DNA from: Paralvinella palmiformis
Lineage: Eukaryota > Annelida > Polychaeta > Terebellida > Alvinellidae
Direction: 5' to 3'
DNA: 64,000 nt
Assembly: GCA_025642065.1 (NCBI GenBank)
Contig: JAODUP010000021.1
Location: forward strand, 296,501-360,500
Within the stretch, counting starts at the first letter, position 1. The number at the start of each line of letters is the position of its first letter. This document shows positions 22,689 to 36,100 of this stretch, in pieces. A program made the translations under genes and the position numbers. The notes under the pieces were generated by a model, which saw only the letters and a list, made by a program, of their open reading frames with translations, did not search any database and was not told the origin of the DNA.

Positions 22689-25600
22689 GTCAGAAACCCT
22701 TTTCTCAATTCAAATCAAGTATTTGTATATGAATTAGTAGTACTTTAGTCATATACAACTACATTAATAACAATTGAACCATATGAATTAATGAAAACAA
22801 ATTAACATATAAATTAATAACATATTAACTATATGAATTAATAACATTTTAAATATAAAGCAGTTTTATGAACTGTAATTTTCATGCAAGCTATTAAGGT
22901 GTGTGTGTGTAATACAGCAATATAATGTAATATATATTCAGACTCTGTGTGTATATATATATATGTATATTTCCAGATTTTTCTGATCACCAGAATTTGC
23001 CACTCCATAATGAAGTTAAAGGTCTTAGACACCTTAATAAAAGTGTTCCAACTGTGCAAGATGAAGATGATTGGCAAGATCATAATTTTGATGATTCGGG
23101 TGTTAACCTAGATACCCAGATGAATATACAGCAGGTATTGTAATATGGATATCTAGATTAACTGGAATGTATCATTCATGATTCTTAACAGTTATCTGAT
23201 TGAGTAGAGTTTATTGGCCTATCAACTATTTTACTTCTACAAAGATTCTGCGATCAGATTTGTGATCAAAAGAAACATGTTAAAGCTAATACATATAAAC
23301 TAATACATAGTTTCATCATCTGTTATATGTTTCCAGTTGCTGGCTAAACATAAAGATGGTATCTGGTCAGCAATGTTCCAGGATGAATACAAGGTCGGTT
23401 TCTTTAATATTAATTGAAAAGCACTCTTTGTTTTTCCAGTTTGATGTCATATCTCTCTCTGCTTGTGTGTGTGTGTGTGAAAAAGAGATAACAGTACATG
23501 TAAACAATGTAGGGATTCTTTCGATTTGAGCACTTCGATCCATGGCTTAGTGATGAATTTCCTAGCAAATATCTCTGGATTTTATCCTGGCTCTATCCCA
23601 GTTCTGGCTGACAGCTCCGATCAAACGATCCTAATAATTTTCTATCTCGGACAAACCTTCTGTGGGCTCGTATCTTAATCTGAAATTAATATTTTATATA
23701 AAAATGTATGTACATCTAGTAAACAGCGACATCTGACATTTATACGTCATCGTTTCAGTCGGAGTTCAGAAAGGAGTTGGACTTGCATCAGTTGGGATTT
23801 ACCAGCATCATCAACCTAATGTCTAATTTACCACATATCGTCACAATACAGAGGGCTAGTCCGCAAGATTGGCTTTTGTTTGATGCCAGACACAAGAAAC
23901 AAGTTGATATCGTTGAGAAGAAAATTGGTAAATGGTCTTAGTCGATGTCATTGAAACATGTGATTCATGATTGATGGTTAGTTAGCTGTTAGGTATGGAT
24001 TCTGGGCTGGATGCTTCAAGGGGCTTTATGATATGAATTTTACTGGCTAAGTGAAATATCTCCATTTATCACACCACTATTCTATAATGTGTGTGTGTGT
24101 ATGTGCAAACACCTTGATTGATTTTAATGTTATATGTCCTTTGGTTTGTGGGGCACCTTCGTGGTCTAGTTGGTAGAGCGTTGGACCACAGATCACTACC
24201 ACCCGAGTTCGAATCTCGGCATGGGTATATCTGAAGGGTGTTTCATCTTTGACTTCGCTTCATTACCTTTGGAGATCACTCGGCCCATTTAGCCTAACAT
24301 GTGCACAAAAGTGGCCTTAAAACATAAATCATCAATCATCATCAATCATGCTCTGGTGTGTGTGTGTGATGTTTTACCATTCTGTCATCAGAAGGACCTG
24401 AAGCTGCCACAAGCAAGTTAGATCCATTCAATATGTCATCGCCCATTGACAAAAAACTGAAGGATGACATATGTCAAGCAATATCACATTTTCAACAAGG
24501 ATTACGTCTGGATGAACTACCTGTGGTGTTCTGGGTACTTTTTTTATTGTTCAGATTCATTTCATTTGGGATTTTTTTGGCATCAAGCGGGATTTTTGAC
24601 TTGGCAAGATCCAGTTAAATGTTATTAAGATTTCTTTTCAAAACTATCTTGTAAGACTATATATGCACGCGACGTACATTTATTTGATGTGCAGCCTCGT
24701 ATACCTTTTTAGACATTCGTGTGGAACCATTCAGTAGCAATCCTGTTATTTAGATTTTAAATAGATTTTTTTTAAAGATGTGTTTCTTCATTCCCTGGTT
24801 TGCATCTCAAACAATGACAGCTGAATGTAGTAAAATGTCATTATGGCTGAAATATTTCTCTTGCGATAATTACTTTAATCCTCAATAATAATTTACAACT
24901 AGTTTTGTATATACAAACGTATCGAGATAAATTCTGATGTTTCTTCTTAATTATTCGAACAGAAGCTGACAGGCAAGAGACTTGTACCAAGCGATTCTGG
25001 ATATAATGATATTCATAGCCTTATTACTGCCATGAGAGATGTCATCGACGTCGATTATAGCACAGGTGAGAAAAATAACAGTAATAATAAATATTATAAT
25101 TGATTAAACATTTTATGTTGCACACTCTTTGTACTCTTTATCCATTGGCATCAAACTAACTTATTAATATTATATAATGCTTTATTATTTAGATTGTAAT
25201 TAATTATGTTGTACAGCGCTCATTTTGAATAAGCATTATAAATACATTATCCATAGAGGATTGTGAGCGCCCTTAAAAAATTTCCAATGCAATATTTTAG
25301 CCTATGCAAGTTAGTTTCAATTACACAATATTTATAATGATGTAAATATACTTTTATAGTTAATAAAATTAATTTAACTTCTTCAACCTGAAATATTTAC
25401 ACGCCCTGTATTTAATCACTCTCTATAGATTAAGTTCAAAAACATTAAAGGAACAATTCACGCTCAGATATTCTGACATTATTGTGTAATGCTTATAAAA
25501 GTAACTTCATATTCCCCAACAATAATCAGAAACTATACCTGATATAATAAATTTAAGGAAATAATCTCAATTACATTATGCCTGCCTTGAATGCCAGATT

Positions 25601-27307
25601 ATATGGGAGGAATCAGAAAAGTTGCATGTTCTCACATCAGCTAGCCCAGGAATTATGTAGTCCTATCGATCCAAATCAAGCCAGATTATGGATGCTCTGG
25701 CTTAGCTATCCTCTTGACCTTACCTGTCGACATGGTAAACCTAGTAGCTGGTGCAGTCACTGGTTCATTCAACTAAATCTGACACTCTGTAGAAGCTTTG
25801 TATTACAAGAGTACCAAACAGTTTTATAACAAATATTCTCTATATAGTTTTCTTTAGCTACCGTAGGTCTCGGCCATTAAGCTGAGACTTTGTGTCAACA
25901 TTTTGACCCTTATTTTGGGGGGTCGGCTTAATGGCCGGTGCTATTTCAGTGTCAAGAAATCCAGTCATCAAGAGAAAAATTTCAGTGTGTTAGCAGCCGT
26001 CTAGACGCTAGTGACCTAGGCTAGGTCTTAATCTAGATGTAAACCTAGTAGATCTAGATGCAAATGGACATCAATCGTCATTTTGATTTAAACTCATGAA
26101 AATAGAAGTTAAACAAGTTGATGATAATTATACATGGCTTTATAATGAAAATCAATATTTATATGTAGAATTATTTGATTTTTGTAATTATGGATAAACG
26201 TTGATTGACTCAGTAGCGCATTTCACGAAGGCAGCGCCGGTAACAAGACAACTCGTACCCAAGACATCCCGTACCCAAGAGCGTCGTATCTCATTCGTTT
26301 GGCGGCATAAATATTAGGGTGCCCCCCCCCCCATATACATATAGATAGTTATAGTTACTAACTGACCTCATATACTGGTTATTGCTGTGTTAGTGATCAA
26401 AACGTACCATCAAAGGCTTAGTAGTAATTGACAATATGTTTAATTACTTCTAAGTCATTGACTTCACATACGGTTCATCGAATGTTTAATCATGCCGTTA
26501 ATTTAAGTTTGAGGTACTACGTATGTGCTAACAGTTTGCGTAAACAGTGGTTATAATTTGCCTTGATCTATTGATAGTATACAAAACAGATTGGTATGAA
26601 TAACGAATTATGAAAACTAAATTATTTTCTGTATTCAAACCGTCACCTGGGCTGGAAATACTACAGGGAAAAGTTCAGATTTTTAGGTCGGCTTATTGGA
26701 TGGTAACTACCATAAATCATGATATTTTAGGCCTACGGTATTTCAGTAACATTTGGACCAAGTATATTTTAATATTTGTAAATAGACTTTTGTTCGTAAA
26801 TTATATATACTGACGTTTATTTACATTGTTACAACTAAGTCATACAACTACAACGTGTACAGTGACATGAAATTTCAGAAACATCCGGCCTTTAAAATGA
26901 GATTACCCACAGGTGATTTATAGTTGATTCACCGGCACTTTAAACCGGGTTAATATAGTATGTGATTGATCATGCTCATATTTTGAAATGGTTTACAATT
27001 TGTGTGAACATCCTCGTGTTAGTCCTGAAAATTGGAAATGAAAGTGAACTATTTCTGAGGACCAGCTGCATAAATCTCTTTTTTACTGAAAATATACATA
27101 ATTTAATAATTATTATTATGATGCATGTTTCAGGTGCCATTGTATTGCATTCACATCACAAAGCTGTAACACCAGCCATTAATATCCCCCATAAGGTAAC
27201 TGTGAGTATCTAAAGTCTTGAAAAAATATCCACTCATAAATTGGCATGTTGTGTATTCTTCAAAAGTACTGTGTAGATAAGAAATTGCCAGAACTGTATA
27301 TTTTTTC

Positions 27308-27382
<75 letters not shown>

Positions 27383-30300
27383 TGTATATTGAACTGGTTT
27401 GTTTTCTGTTTTATACATAGCCAATTTTATATTGGTGCTAAATATATGTCGATCACTATCAGACATCATTCATTTAGAACATTTGGTTGTGCTCTGCACT
27501 ATAGTTATGTTGGCTATCAAATTCTATTGCTACTCTTCTTTCATCTCATTTCTGTAGACAGTAGCCACTCTGCTGTATGTCCCAGGTCTGAACAAGACTA
27601 AATATAGTGTGCACACTAGATATAGTGTGCATGAACACACACATAAATGCAGTTGTTTAATGTAATAAAATGATTGTTTAATGTCTATGATAAGTTGTAG
27701 CTGATTTAAATTTTATTACTGTTATTAATGTGTATATTGCTCATGATTTACGTTCAGTGTTTATCGTTTTAGTGTGCTACAGAGACAGGAATGGTTGATA
27801 CAATTCCTTACGATGTTATTGGACCGGGCTCGGCATTCAGCCGACCAATCATAACTCGGGCAGAGCTCGAACAAAGCAGTAACTACTTAGAGGTGTTTGT
27901 CGCCACTGTTGTAAGTCCTGAAAACCTCTGGCTACAGATAAAGAGTCCAGATGACTCGGACCAACTGGATGAGATGATGGATAGAATACAGTGAGTATAA
28001 CATCCTGACGGTCAATAAAACTGCCAATATCTTAATTGTATAGGATCCTTTTTTCTGGCTACAACTCGCATGACCATTCTCTGTGGTGTTTAGAATCCCC
28101 TGAATTAATTAAATTTGTCCAGAATTAATGGATCGGATGTTTTTGATACATGAAATCTGTGCTGTTAAGCAGTTGGTTTAGGATTGGCGTGAGAACACCA
28201 TGCAGATCCTGTTCACTGCCTTTCGTGTGTTTTCTTATCGCATTGTCCGAGATTGTCAGTGCCATCCAGAAACAAATAGATTGAACAGCTTTATTTTGTC
28301 CTCAGGATTTTATACTCCAGTAGTGAATTAGGTGATGCATATTTGTTGCCCGATGATTTAATCCAACCAGATCAGGTCTGCGCTGCCATTTATCCTCCTG
28401 AAGGAAGCTGGCATCGTTGTCAGATTACTGCCATAAAAGGCAATGGCTTTGTTGAGGTAAGATGGACATTTCTAATGCACACACACAAACACACACACAC
28501 ACACCCTGATAACATTGAGGTTAGACAGGTGTTATTAAAATTAATTAATTCCTCTAATTCCATTTATTATTACACCTACAGCATGTTATTTATATTCATT
28601 TGAAGCCACACTAAAAAGAGTGATACTTATTAATGGGGAGATAATCTTAAGCAAATAAATGACTGATCACCCTCCTGTTTCTATTTTCTCTAGTTATTCT
28701 ACGTAGACTATGGGACCACGTATACAGTTACCAGTAATTCGTTAAAATTCCTCAGGTGAGCTCACAAAGTCATCAACATAATTTTAGTTTGCAAATACGC
28801 TGAGCAGAACGAACAAATATATTATACTCCTTCATATTATACTCTATTGTTATGTGTCACCTCCAGCGGTTAATCTAGCAAATTAGTTAATAAGTGGAAA
28901 AATAAAAGAAAACATTACTTTAGACTAACTATGCCCAGTATTGTTTAATGCAGAGATATTGCACAACAGTGTCAACATAATATCCGAACTGGATACATGC
29001 TTAAAACATTTCCATTTGGTAGCAATTCATTCACTGATGAAGACCACTTTCAAAGCAAGTTCAAGAAGTTGATAAAGTAAACAAGGTTTTTGGTCTACCA
29101 CAACAAAGAATGCTGAAAAAGGATGCTGTTCCAATCCTATTTATCCACAGAAAGTATCAAACTGTTGTGTGTAGGAGGCACATGGTGTCAATGTGGTCAG
29201 TGTTTGACGCATTGATGACACCGACACCGACTTTTCTCATCCAGTGCATAAGTCATGAACAGTTTCCGAACTGAATTTGCTATCGCTGCTACTTTGATTG
29301 ATATTTGGATAGTCCCTTTTCTCAGGTTGATAAAGATATACTTCAATCTCTACGTCCGTATCATTTGCTGCCATTTTATCAAAAAATAAACAAACGCATA
29401 CACTGCAGTTAACCAGTTACGCCTGTATTGTATGCGAGCAGACAGCTACCAGTATCGCTGGAATCAATTTGCTGACATCACATCCTGGTGACCAATCGCA
29501 GACTATGGATGATGATGATGATGATGATTGATGTTTTACGGCCACTTTTGTGCACACGGTAGGCTAAATGGGCCGAACGACCTCCAAAAGTAATGAAGCA
29601 AAGTCAAAGATGAAACAACCTTCAGATATGCCCATGCCCAGATTTGAACACGGGTGGTAGTGATCTGTGGTCCAACACGCTACCGCTAGACCATGGAGGC
29701 ACCTATATTATGGACTATGGAGACTATTGAGATAATAAATATCATAATATATTAATATTTTATCACAAGAAAAACATTAATAATAGACTAGGTGAGCAAT
29801 GGGGGTGGGAGCGGGGGGGTACCCTTTAAAAGGCATCATCTCCATACTAACATTTACAGGCTTATTAACCTGGTCGTCAGATATAAAAGAAATTATAATT
29901 CCATGATATCTTCAATTTTTAAGTTGATTAAAAAACTCTTTTTAATTCTGTTCAGTGTATTATATAAATTATATTTTTCTAACGGAACTCAAGTTCAGAT
30001 TTAGTTAGAAAAGAATGGAAATGCTCATTTTTGTGCTCAACAAATAGACAACTCCTGAGCTTTTTGACCCACGTAAATGTACAGATAACTGTTGCATCAG
30101 ATTCGAGAAACCTTTGTGGTGTTTTATTTCTGATGTAGTTTTTCTTCAATATGTCCATCTTACTTGGTCTTGTATTCTTTGCCAGAGCTCACAAATGATA
30201 ATGACACCTCCGGCTTTGTGAGATGTTTGTCTATTAATATTATGCTCTGTTTGCCTAGATGGTGTGACTTCCAGCTGCCTGCTCAAGCCATACCAGCTAA

Positions 30301-31377
30301 GCTTGGTAACTTAAAGCCAAAGAATGGGGTAAGATTTGGTTTTGTGCATTTGTGTTTATTTAATTGTTTGTGATCATTTCCCACAGTGTTATGTCATAAG
30401 TGTTATTAGTTTAATGGTGAGTGTATTAAATTCATAATTCTCTTGTCTAGGTTTGGACGAATGAAGCCAAAAACTTGATTCTTAGTCTCGTCACTGACAA
30501 ACCATTATTTGCATACGTTACAGAGGTGGCTTTAGTGAGTACCAGGAGATATTTGGTTTTATGTGTGCATACATATCTTCCTATATATCACCGTCTTACA
30601 TAAATTGTATATTTGCCTAATATATTATCAGATGTTTGAATACCTTCATGTACCTGCATGCTAATTGAACAAATGAATTTTATAATTTAATTCTTCTTTG
30701 ACGAGTGTAATTACAGTTTATGTAATTCTTAGCATCAAACCTTGTAGAGTTATGTTTAATAATTTCATTTATTTGTTTGTTGTTATTATGTGAATAAAGA
30801 AAGTGCAATTAACTTGACCATGCCAAATTTAAAAATTTAAGGATTATAATTAAGACACAAACACAAGTAGAAAGCACCACTTCTGCTGTGATCAGCTCAC
30901 ATTGTTCAATTGGGCTTTTCAATGATGTTGTAAAACAAACTAAAATAGATACAATTATGCCCAAACAAACGGTGGATATTATTTTGTGTATATCATAATT
31001 GGTAAGCGCATATTTGTTTATTTATTTATTCAGCTACTTTGTGGCTCAAACATCCAGAGAAAAAATGTAAATAAAACTAACAAAAGAGATAGCCTCTGAT
31101 ATCACTGCTCATTTTCCACGAGTTCATCGGTATAACGGATATCCATATGTTGTGTACCATTGATTAACTTGTGTACTGATATGAATAGTATATACATTCA
31201 AACTAATTGATAGGAGAATATCAGATGCTTATTTGGAACCACTTTTCTTCACACTCTCATCTTAAGAGAGACACATACATATATACATAGTTAGCAGCCA
31301 TGCACATGTATACATATACTTGCTCACATGTTGACAAAATCATACCCACACATGCTAGTGTGTATGTTTGGTGTGTG

Positions 31378-31448
<71 letters not shown>

Positions 31449-33079
31449 ATTGTACAAAATTATCTATTTTACAGAATGGTACTTTAACAGTATGTCTAAC
31501 AGATACAACTGGAGCTGCTGATGTACATATAACTGATGAACTAATAGAGAGTGGCCTGGCAGAATTAGACATCACAGATACTGAAATCATACTCCAGGTA
31601 AGATTACACTAGTGTAATTGTGTAGTAACATTAACAGAAATGTTCCCACAATTATTGAGCACTTACACAAAGTATGCTACTTTTTCAGCACGTGATATTC
31701 ATTGTCACTTTGTTTATTCATGAATCAGTATAGAGTTGAATGGTAAGAGATTATTGTAATCTAGAATCTAAATGTTGTATGGGGTTGATCATGGTATCGA
31801 GACGCACAGATCCTTAATGAGGGGGAAATAGGCAAATGAATTGGGCCATTGTTTATACACTAACATTTTATATTAACCACATCAAAAATATGACGCTGTT
31901 TAAGCGTTTAATGTATTATTTACATTCATGCTGATGTCATGTACTACCCAAATGATAAAACTACTATAGCTAAGTTGATTGAGTTGAGTTGTTTAGCCTT
32001 GGCACTGGTCACAGAGTAACTCAAAATTGTTCAATATGTTATGAAATGTTATTAGATACTATGTCAGTTCATTTTATTTAGGTACCAGAACATTTATATT
32101 ATTACACTTAACTTTGTCTGGATTTCAAGGGCTCCTCCGTGGTCTAATCGGTAGTGCCGTGGACCACAGTTGACTACCACCTGAGTTCGAATCTCGGTGT
32201 GGGCATATCTGAACAGTGTTTCATCTTTGACTTCGCTTCGTTACCTTTGGAGGTCGCTCACCCAATTTAGCCTATCATGCGCACAGAAATGGCAGTAAAA
32301 CACTAATCATCGTCTTTAGTCTGGATTTCTACATTCTACAAGAAAGACTGCTATACATTTGAGTGAAATGTGCTTACAGTTATCAGGGATTTGAGGTTTC
32401 ATCAAAAACACAAAATCCTATGCCCTTCTTTAAAAACCGGAGACATTCTAGCGAAAATAATAAATCGTTTGAATCATTATAGCATTTACTATTTAATTAT
32501 CCGATATAAAAAACCTCAATCTGTATTTTTTTTAAATTCTCTTGCTGCAAGATAGATTACTAACAATATCTACTGTAATGTTGTTGTCACATAAATTGAT
32601 TTTCTTTTCTTTTTTCAGACTTCACTTCCCTCCGCTGCATCAGAAAGGATAACTGTGAACTCGTCTGATTCACACAGCAGGTGAGTTACATATAAAAATT
32701 GTGTACTATTGTGTATGGTTCATGATGTGTTGTTGTGTTTTGTTAGATGTCTCTAGGTTCAGAAACACATTTTTTTTATTAGCCAGTAATTTGCTTCTCT
32801 CATTAAAGGAGCACGTACAGAATATATTCAAATTTCTCATCAATTATCTGTATGATATAGAACCACGTTTGGAAAAATACACGCTTTTACACATCAACCT
32901 CACTCCGAAGCCATGGGACACTGAATGGCCTAAATTGTGCCGATATGTCGTTAAACAACATTCATCCATCATCCACTCCGAAGCCATCAGAATTGATAAC
33001 TCCCTTTATATCAGTCAGTGTTTATTTAGAGCAACAACCTCTTAGCTACTTCTGGGTGGAGGCACATAAGTAAAATAAA

Positions 33080-33129
<50 letters not shown>

Positions 33130-36100
33130 AAAACCTATCAGCATTTCATCATATAGTAAGGTGATGATAGTGATTGATGTTTTATGGCCACTTTTGTGCA
33201 CGTGGTAGGCTAAATGGACCGAGTGACCTCCAAAGGTAATGGGGCGAAGTCAAAGATGAAACAACCTTCAGATATGCCGACCCCGAGATTCGAACACGTG
33301 TGGTAGTGATCTGTGGTCCAACGTGCTACCGCTAGACCACGGAGGCGCCCTTCATCATATAGTAGCTTGAGAATGAGCTGGAGTTCTATAATTAAACATT
33401 TGAGAAAACAAGGATATACATAGAAAATCTGGGAAAGCTTAAAGTAAAAGAACTGTAAGAAGGTTTTCTTATAGGAGACATCTGACATATTCAACAATTG
33501 TGATCTCATTTGCTCATTAACATATACCGTAGGTCCCGACCATTAAGCCTAAAAATCTGAACTTTTCCCTGAAGTATTTCCAGCTCAGGTGACATTTTGA
33601 ATACAGAAAATAATTTTGTTTTCATAATTCGTTATTTATACCAATGTGTTTTGTATACTATCAATAGATCAAGGCAAATTATAACCATCGTTTGCGCAAA
33701 CTGTTAGCGCATACGTAGAACCTCAAACTTAAATTAACGGCATGATTAAACATTCGATGAACTGTATATGAATAATGAAGTCAATTACTACTGACCCTTT
33801 GATGGTATGTTTTGGTCACTAACGTGGCAATAACCAAGACGATGTAATTGTAAATTACCGGTATATGAGGTCAGTTAGTAACTATTACTCTCTATTGAAA
33901 ATAAATTAATTAATCAGTAATTATCCCGTTATTAATATAAATATGCCCATACAAAATATATATGTGGGGGCACCCTAATGTCTGTCCCGCCAAACGAATA
34001 TTGATTTTCATTATAAAGTCATGTATAATTATCATCAGCTTGTTTCACTTCTGTTTTCACTCCATGACTGCATGAGTTTAAATCAAAATAACGATTTATG
34101 TCCGTTTGCAACTAGAGCTAGACTAGGACCCAGGTCACTAGCATCTAGACGGCTGCTAACACACTGAAAATGTTCCTCTCGATGACTGGATTTCTTGACA
34201 CTGAAATAGCATCGGCCATTAAGCCAACCCCCCAAAATAAGGGTCAAAATGTTGACACAAAGTCTCAGATTAATGGCCGGGACCTACGGTAGTTGACATT
34301 TAAAAAACATGATGTTAAAATATACCAAGGACAGAAACAAAAATCATTTGTTTTAATTGTTTTTATGATGAATGCAAATAATGTTACGAATAAGTAATGG
34401 GGTTCGGTATATGATCCTTTAAAACTTCTGAGATTTTTATTTAATTATATCACTAATTTTGTTTTTAAATTTTACATTTAATTCAGTTAACCAAATTGCT
34501 TTCCTAGTCACTTACTGCCAACAAACAGATATTTCAAAAGAAATGAATCTATCAGCAAATAATATATTTATTGAAATGTTTATCTGCAGATGTGATATTC
34601 GTCCGACCGAAACTAATGGAACTGTTGTAGAACATGAAAGATATGTCAAGTTGTATGTATGCCATAAAACATAGTTTAATGTTTAAACAGTTTATGGTAA
34701 CTTACACTTACTATTCCCATGTATTCTAAATGATTCATTTAACTCTTTTAATATTGTTTTAAATCTTTAATTGAAAATCGCATTGTTTACAAGATGTGGG
34801 GGGGGATCAGAGTTTGCCTGCCATAGAAAGTAACTCTTATGCCAGTGTGTTATTAAGTGCATCTTGTTCATTTATTACAAATTAAACATTTTTTTATCAC
34901 TGAATCACTGATATGATCTGTACGAAAGAAAATGAACCATATTTTCTACAGTGTGTTTGTGTGTGTGTGTGTGTGTGTGCATGTGTGTGTGTGATTTGCC
35001 AAAAGTTTATATGTATTTTAATTATCATTACAACAGTGTACAATTGACAACATATTACAGTTGTCATATCATCTGTTACAATGACAAGCCTTATGTAACA
35101 ACTGCTGAAGTCTCCAAACTACTGTGGCCTGACAAAGATGACATTCTCAGGATAAGGGTTTGTCTCTCCCCCTCTCTCTCTCTCTCTATATATATATATA
35201 TTAATCTTGCTGAAGTTTGGATTACAGACCCCTGGCTTTTACTTACTGGACAGAGCCAGTCTTTCTCTCTCTTCTGTGTGTGTGTGTGTGTGTGTGTACC
35301 TACTTAACTTTTTTTGACACAAATTATGTTCAAAGTGCTCAGTAAAGTATTAAGGGACATATATAATTAGGATAAGATAACCTTTAATATAGTCAAGCCT
35401 TTATGAATATAAATAATAATTGATGGATTGTTTTCCAAAGAGAGAGAGAGAGAGAGAGAGAGAACATTGTAAAACCATTTTCTAAATATAAATCCTCCTC
35501 CTAATAGTAAGTGAATACAGGAAAGTAAAATTTCATATTCTGTTAGTTACAGTGATACATAATTATTACTTAACAATGTCATAATCAATTGTTATCCCTT
35601 CAGTTACAGCAAATAAGGCTACCCATAGAGAGGTTATTAATTCTTCAAGGTGAAAACCCTTTGTTGTTTTATGAACTGATCAGGTAAGCCGGTCAATAAT
35701 TTATTACTTGGGAGTATTAACATTTCTATGACAAGACTAAGGCCATAGTGAATGATAACATCCCATTATAATGATCAGGCAGAAAAGCCATTTGTTCATC
35801 GTTAATTCTGCCTTTTCATTCAGATATCAAATTGATGGTACCCGCGACGACAGTGGTAAAGAAAGGGAATTTGTGTCTGTTGTTGAACTGAAAAGGTTAG
35901 AATAACCAAACCAGCATGGTTAATAAGTACTCTGATGAGCATCGTAGATAAATATTAAAATTTTGTGTGCTCGTCACATTAATCTGATTAATTAAAGTAG
36001 TTCAATTAGCTTGTTACAATTTTTTCCCAATAACATGTGCCTTCACCTATTGACGAAGGAATGTACTTCATTTTTCATTGTATTAATGGGTCTATGAATC

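Noticed and set aside
22689..22732. Continuation of TDRD5 exon 1 to an in-frame stop
   Set aside because: A good donor (CAG|GTCAGA) at 22688 joins in phase with the exon at 22977; the extension is intronic.
24151..24225. tRNA-gene-like sequence with Pol III boxes
   Set aside because: Box A and B are present, but acceptor arms do not pair and the sequence continues into a body repeated at eight places; it is a SINE head. The same applies to 46741 and 47500.
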